A DNA stretch of 64,000 nt from the NCBI GenBank assembly GCA_943789475.1, contig CALSUG010000006.1, positions 124,001-188,000 of the forward strand. Direction: 5' to 3'. Under the pieces are notes generated by a model that was not told the DNA's origin, made no database searches, and saw only the letters and a program-made list of their open reading frames with translations. This DNA is from an uncultured Alphaproteobacteria bacterium (GTDB lineage Bacteria > Pseudomonadota > Alphaproteobacteria > Micavibrionales > UBA1664). A program made the translations under genes and the position numbers. Below are positions 61,553 to 64,000 of this stretch, one piece after another. Within the stretch, counting starts at the first letter, position 1, and the number at the start of each line of letters is the position of its first letter.

Positions 61553-62988
61553 TACGCAGCAGTGTCCTTACGATAATATTCCTCCAACTGATTTGGGAAA
61601 TCATACGCCCATTTGGTCACATTTCCCGCGCCAAGAAAAACAACCATGTCATTAGGTTGCAATCGCGGGCCAAGCATATCAATCAATTGGTTCACATCCG
61701 CACAATATGACGCATCATTATGCCCATGTTTTGAGACAGCATCTGCCAATGTTTGACCATTCACGCCTTCAATTGGTTGTTCGCCCGCCTCGTAAACATC
61801 AGTAACAATAACCGTGTCCGCCTCGTTAAAACATGTCGAAAACTCTTCGAATAAATCGTCTAAACGCGTGTAACGATGCGGTTGCATAATCGCATGAATT
61901 TTACCATTTGTTTGCTCAACACCTGTGCGTGCCGCGGCCAAGACAGCCTCGATTTCAACAGGGTGATGCGCATAATCATCAATCACGGTGACACCATTCA
62001 CCTCGCCCGTTTTTGTAAAGCGACGTTTAACGCCTTGAAATGAAGCCAATCCTTTTTTCATCGCCTCATCGTCCATGCCCATCTCATGACCAACAATAAT
62101 CGCGGCCGTGGCATTCAAAACATTATGACGTCCAAGCATAGGAAGTGTGAAACCAGAAAGAATGCGATCTTCACCATCTTCCAACCATCCTTTAATGCGA
62201 ATATCAAATTGCGTGTTCGCGCCCTGCGCCTGCATATTCAAAATTTGCATGTCCGCTTGTGATGAAAAACCATATGTAATGACGCGGCGATCTTGCAATT
62301 GTGGAATTAGATTTTGAACCTCGGCATTATCAATACACAGCGCCGCAAAACCATAAAAAGGAAGATTATTTACAAAATTACGGAATGCTGCCTTGGCATT
62401 GTCAAAGCTCCCGTAAAAATCGAGATGTTCTGGATCTATATTTGTGACCACCGCGGCCGTGGCGGGAAGGCGTGTAAATGTTCCATCACTTTCATCCGCC
62501 TCGGCAACCACCCAATCGCCCTGCCCCAAACGAACATTTGTGCCATAGGCATTGACGATTCCACCATTTACGACCGTTGGATCAAACGCGCCAACCTCCA
62601 TCATGGTTCCAACCATTGATGTTGTCGTTGTTTTGCCGTGCGTTCCTGCAATTGCAATCCCCAAACGTAGGCGCATAATTTCGGCCAACATCTCGGCACG
62701 TTTAATAATAGGAAGGCGTTTTGCCCGCGCCTCAATCAATTCAGGGTTATCATTCTTGACCGCCGATGAAATCACAACCGCCGATGCGTCCCCTAAATTG
62801 TCTGCAGTATGACCAATAGCGACATGAATACCCTTATCACGCAAACGTTTTACATTAGGGCTATCTGATAAGTCAGATCCCTGAACTGTGTAGCCCAAAT
62901 CAATCAAGATTTCGGCAATACCGCTCATCCCAATTCCACCGATGCCTACAAAATGCATGGTACCTATTGTTTTTGGATTTAATCTCAT
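61552..62988 (-). CDS. murC: UDP-N-acetylmuramate--L-alanine ligase
   Basis: A 478-residue Mur ligase: N-terminal HFVGIGGIGMSGIAE (UDP binding), the ATP loop GTHGKTTTTSMV, EADESDGTF and the C-terminal DDYAHHPVEIEAVL. It adds L-Ala to UDP-MurNAc. It overlaps murG by 4 bp. Confidence 0.98.
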   Translation of the reverse strand: MRLNPKTIGTMHFVGIGGIGMSGIAEILIDLGYTVQGSDLSDSPNVKRLRDKGIHVAIGHTADNLGDASAVVISSAVKNDNPELIEARAKRLPIIKRAEMLAEIMRLRLGIAIAGTHGKTTTTSMVGTMMEVGAFDPTVVNGGIVNAYGTNVRLGQGDWVVAEADESDGTFTRLPATAAVVTNIDPEHLDFYGSFDNAKAAFRNFVNNLPFYGFAALCIDNAEVQNLIPQLQDRRVITYGFSSQADMQILNMQAQGANTQFDIRIKGWLEDGEDRILSGFTLPMLGRHNVLNATAAIIVGHEMGMDDEAMKKGLASFQGVKRRFTKTGEVNGVTVIDDYAHHPVEIEAVLAAARTGVEQTNGKIHAIMQPHRYTRLDDLFEEFSTCFNEADTVIVTDVYEAGEQPIEGVNGQTLADAVSKHGHNDASYCADVNQLIDMLGPRLQPNDMVVFLGAGNVTKWAYDFPNQLEEYYRKDTAA

Positions 62989-64000
62989 GCGTTTTTATCC
63001 CATCCTTTAAGAAGAGCAATCACAAGATTACCTAGTTTTCTTGTCGCCTCTGGCTTGGCCGCAGCACGTGCACCTTCGGCTGCACGGAATAATGTTTCTG
63101 GTGATAACATCAAACTTTCAATACGCGCGGCAAGTGTGGATGCATTCAAATCTTTTTCTTCCATCACCCATGCACCATCCAATTTCGCAATAGATTGGGC
63201 GTTCACCTTTTGCTGTTGATCGGCATGATGAGGATACGGAATATAGATTGCAGGAATCCCCGCAATCGCGATTTCGGAAACCGTGCTTGCACCTGAACGC
63301 GCAATAACCAAATGTGATTTTTTCAACACCTCTGGAACATCATCAAAAAATGGTGCCAGCTGCACTTGAATACCCGCGTCATCATAAATAGATTGCACCT
63401 CGTCCATATCTTCCGCGTGGCATTGTTGAGTAACATTCAAGCGTGATTTCAATTCTTGCGGCAATGATACCAAGGCCTGCGGAACATTTTGCGCCATAAC
63501 TTTCGCACCTAATGATCCGCCCATAACAGTCAATCCAAATGGTTCGTCCGTATCGGGTGTATTATAAGGATGAGAATATAATGCGGATATTTCCGAGCGC
63601 ACAGGGTTCCCCGTAACAACCGCCCGCACGCCGTCTTGCTCATCCAATGAGGAGATCTCAGGCAAGCTCAATGCAATGCGATCTGCTTTTTTCGCAAGAT
63701 AGGCATTCGCCTTTCCTAACACCGCATTTTGTTCATGAATGACCGTCATAATGTCACCGCGTTGTGCAACAACCATTGGCGGTAATGATGGATAACCGCC
63801 AAATCCGATAACTAAATTTGGCGCGTATTTATTCACCAATCGATTTGATTGAAAATAACCATAAGCTAATAAAAACAATCCCTTTACCTTACCCAACAGG
63901 CCAGATGGTAATGTCGATGATGAAATAACATTCACGTTTAAATCATCATACCCATCCGTATATTTAACCGCACGTTTATCCGTCACAACAACAACACGAC
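62985..64000 (-). CDS. murG: UDP-GlcNAc transferase MurG, N-terminus beyond the window
   Basis: The minus frame is open to base 64000 (RVVVVTDKRAVKY is the first visible stretch), so the GTG at 63986 is not the true start; the missing N-terminus includes the GGTGGH loop. Visible motifs are GFGGYPSLPP, HEQNAVLGKAN and GSLGAKV, the acceptor and donor sites. MurG transfers GlcNAc to lipid I, forming lipid II. It overlaps murC by 4 bp. Confidence 0.96.
   Translation of the reverse strand, partial: RVVVVTDKRAVKYTDGYDDLNVNVISSSTLPSGLLGKVKGLFLLAYGYFQSNRLVNKYAPNLVIGFGGYPSLPPMVVAQRGDIMTVIHEQNAVLGKANAYLAKKADRIALSLPEISSLDEQDGVRAVVTGNPVRSEISALYSHPYNTPDTDEPFGLTVMGGSLGAKVMAQNVPQALVSLPQELKSRLNVTQQCHAEDMDEVQSIYDDAGIQVQLAPFFDDVPEVLKKSHLVIARSGASTVSEIAIAGIPAIYIPYPHHADQQQKVNAQSIAKLDGAWVMEEKDLNASTLAARIESLMLSPETLFRAAEGARAAAKPEATRKLGNLVIALLKGWDKNA

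Overview
The window looks like chromosome of an A+T-rich alphaproteobacterium carrying one transferred island and one decayed prophage. The main clue is the right end: a division and cell-wall cluster on the minus strand in the order murG-murC-murB-ddl-ftsQ-ftsA-ftsZ-lpxC-bamD-recN-ligA, which is typical of Alphaproteobacteria. Aerobic respiration genes (cox11, coxC, SURF1), hslVU and a group III truncated haemoglobin fit this. I cannot name the genus from sequence alone.

Region 1 (1-6238) is visibly richer in G+C and codes like a different alphaproteobacterium. It is the right end of an integrated island abutting an initiator tRNA gene (6195-6271, minus). It carries the end of a GHKL-ATPase gene, a receiver-domain gene broken by an IS903-group insertion with a perfect 9-bp target duplication, a Vsr-type endonuclease joined to an apparent metallopeptidase remnant, a DUF4384-like gene and a large serine recombinase. 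The recombinase reading frame runs into the tRNA gene. The cargo resembles a decayed nucleic-acid-defence module.

Region 2 (6.3-36.6 kb) is chromosome with mostly intact housekeeping genes: rlmD-like, ppa, cysS, hslVU, folA, ubiA, rsmE, rodA, rlmN, an M23 peptidase, the terminal-oxidase assembly set, a fadD-like ligase, rnd and aspS. Orphan genes lie between them. Three orphan loci (14.17-14.87, 14.88-15.99 and 23.6-25.4 kb) are broken by small frameshifts while their neighbours are intact. A REPIN-like double hairpin follows the acyl-CoA ligase.

Region 3 (about 36.7-43.98 kb) is a remnant of a Mu-like phage. It has a broken repressor, a three-copy operator array, a Ner-like regulator, three or four small genes, then the baseplate genes in Mu order (gp43 to gp48 and a tail-fibre start). 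Transposase, head, tube, sheath and tape-measure genes are missing. About 1 kb inside it is inverted, which splits the gp44 and gp45 homologues. Its right edge cuts off the end of a GGDEF gene.

Region 4 (44-51.9 kb) holds an orphan gene, two alpha/beta hydrolases in tandem, small hypotheticals, ligA and a drug/metabolite transporter. Region 5 (52.2-64.0 kb) is the recN-to-murG cluster. MurG runs off the window edge.

I saw no CRISPR array, rRNA gene or second tRNA. The best candidates for something new are the ATPase/receiver/Vsr module of the island, the frameshifted membrane protein with a 10-A tract, the four-fold 10-bp repeat beside the prophage control region, and the inverted baseplate segment.
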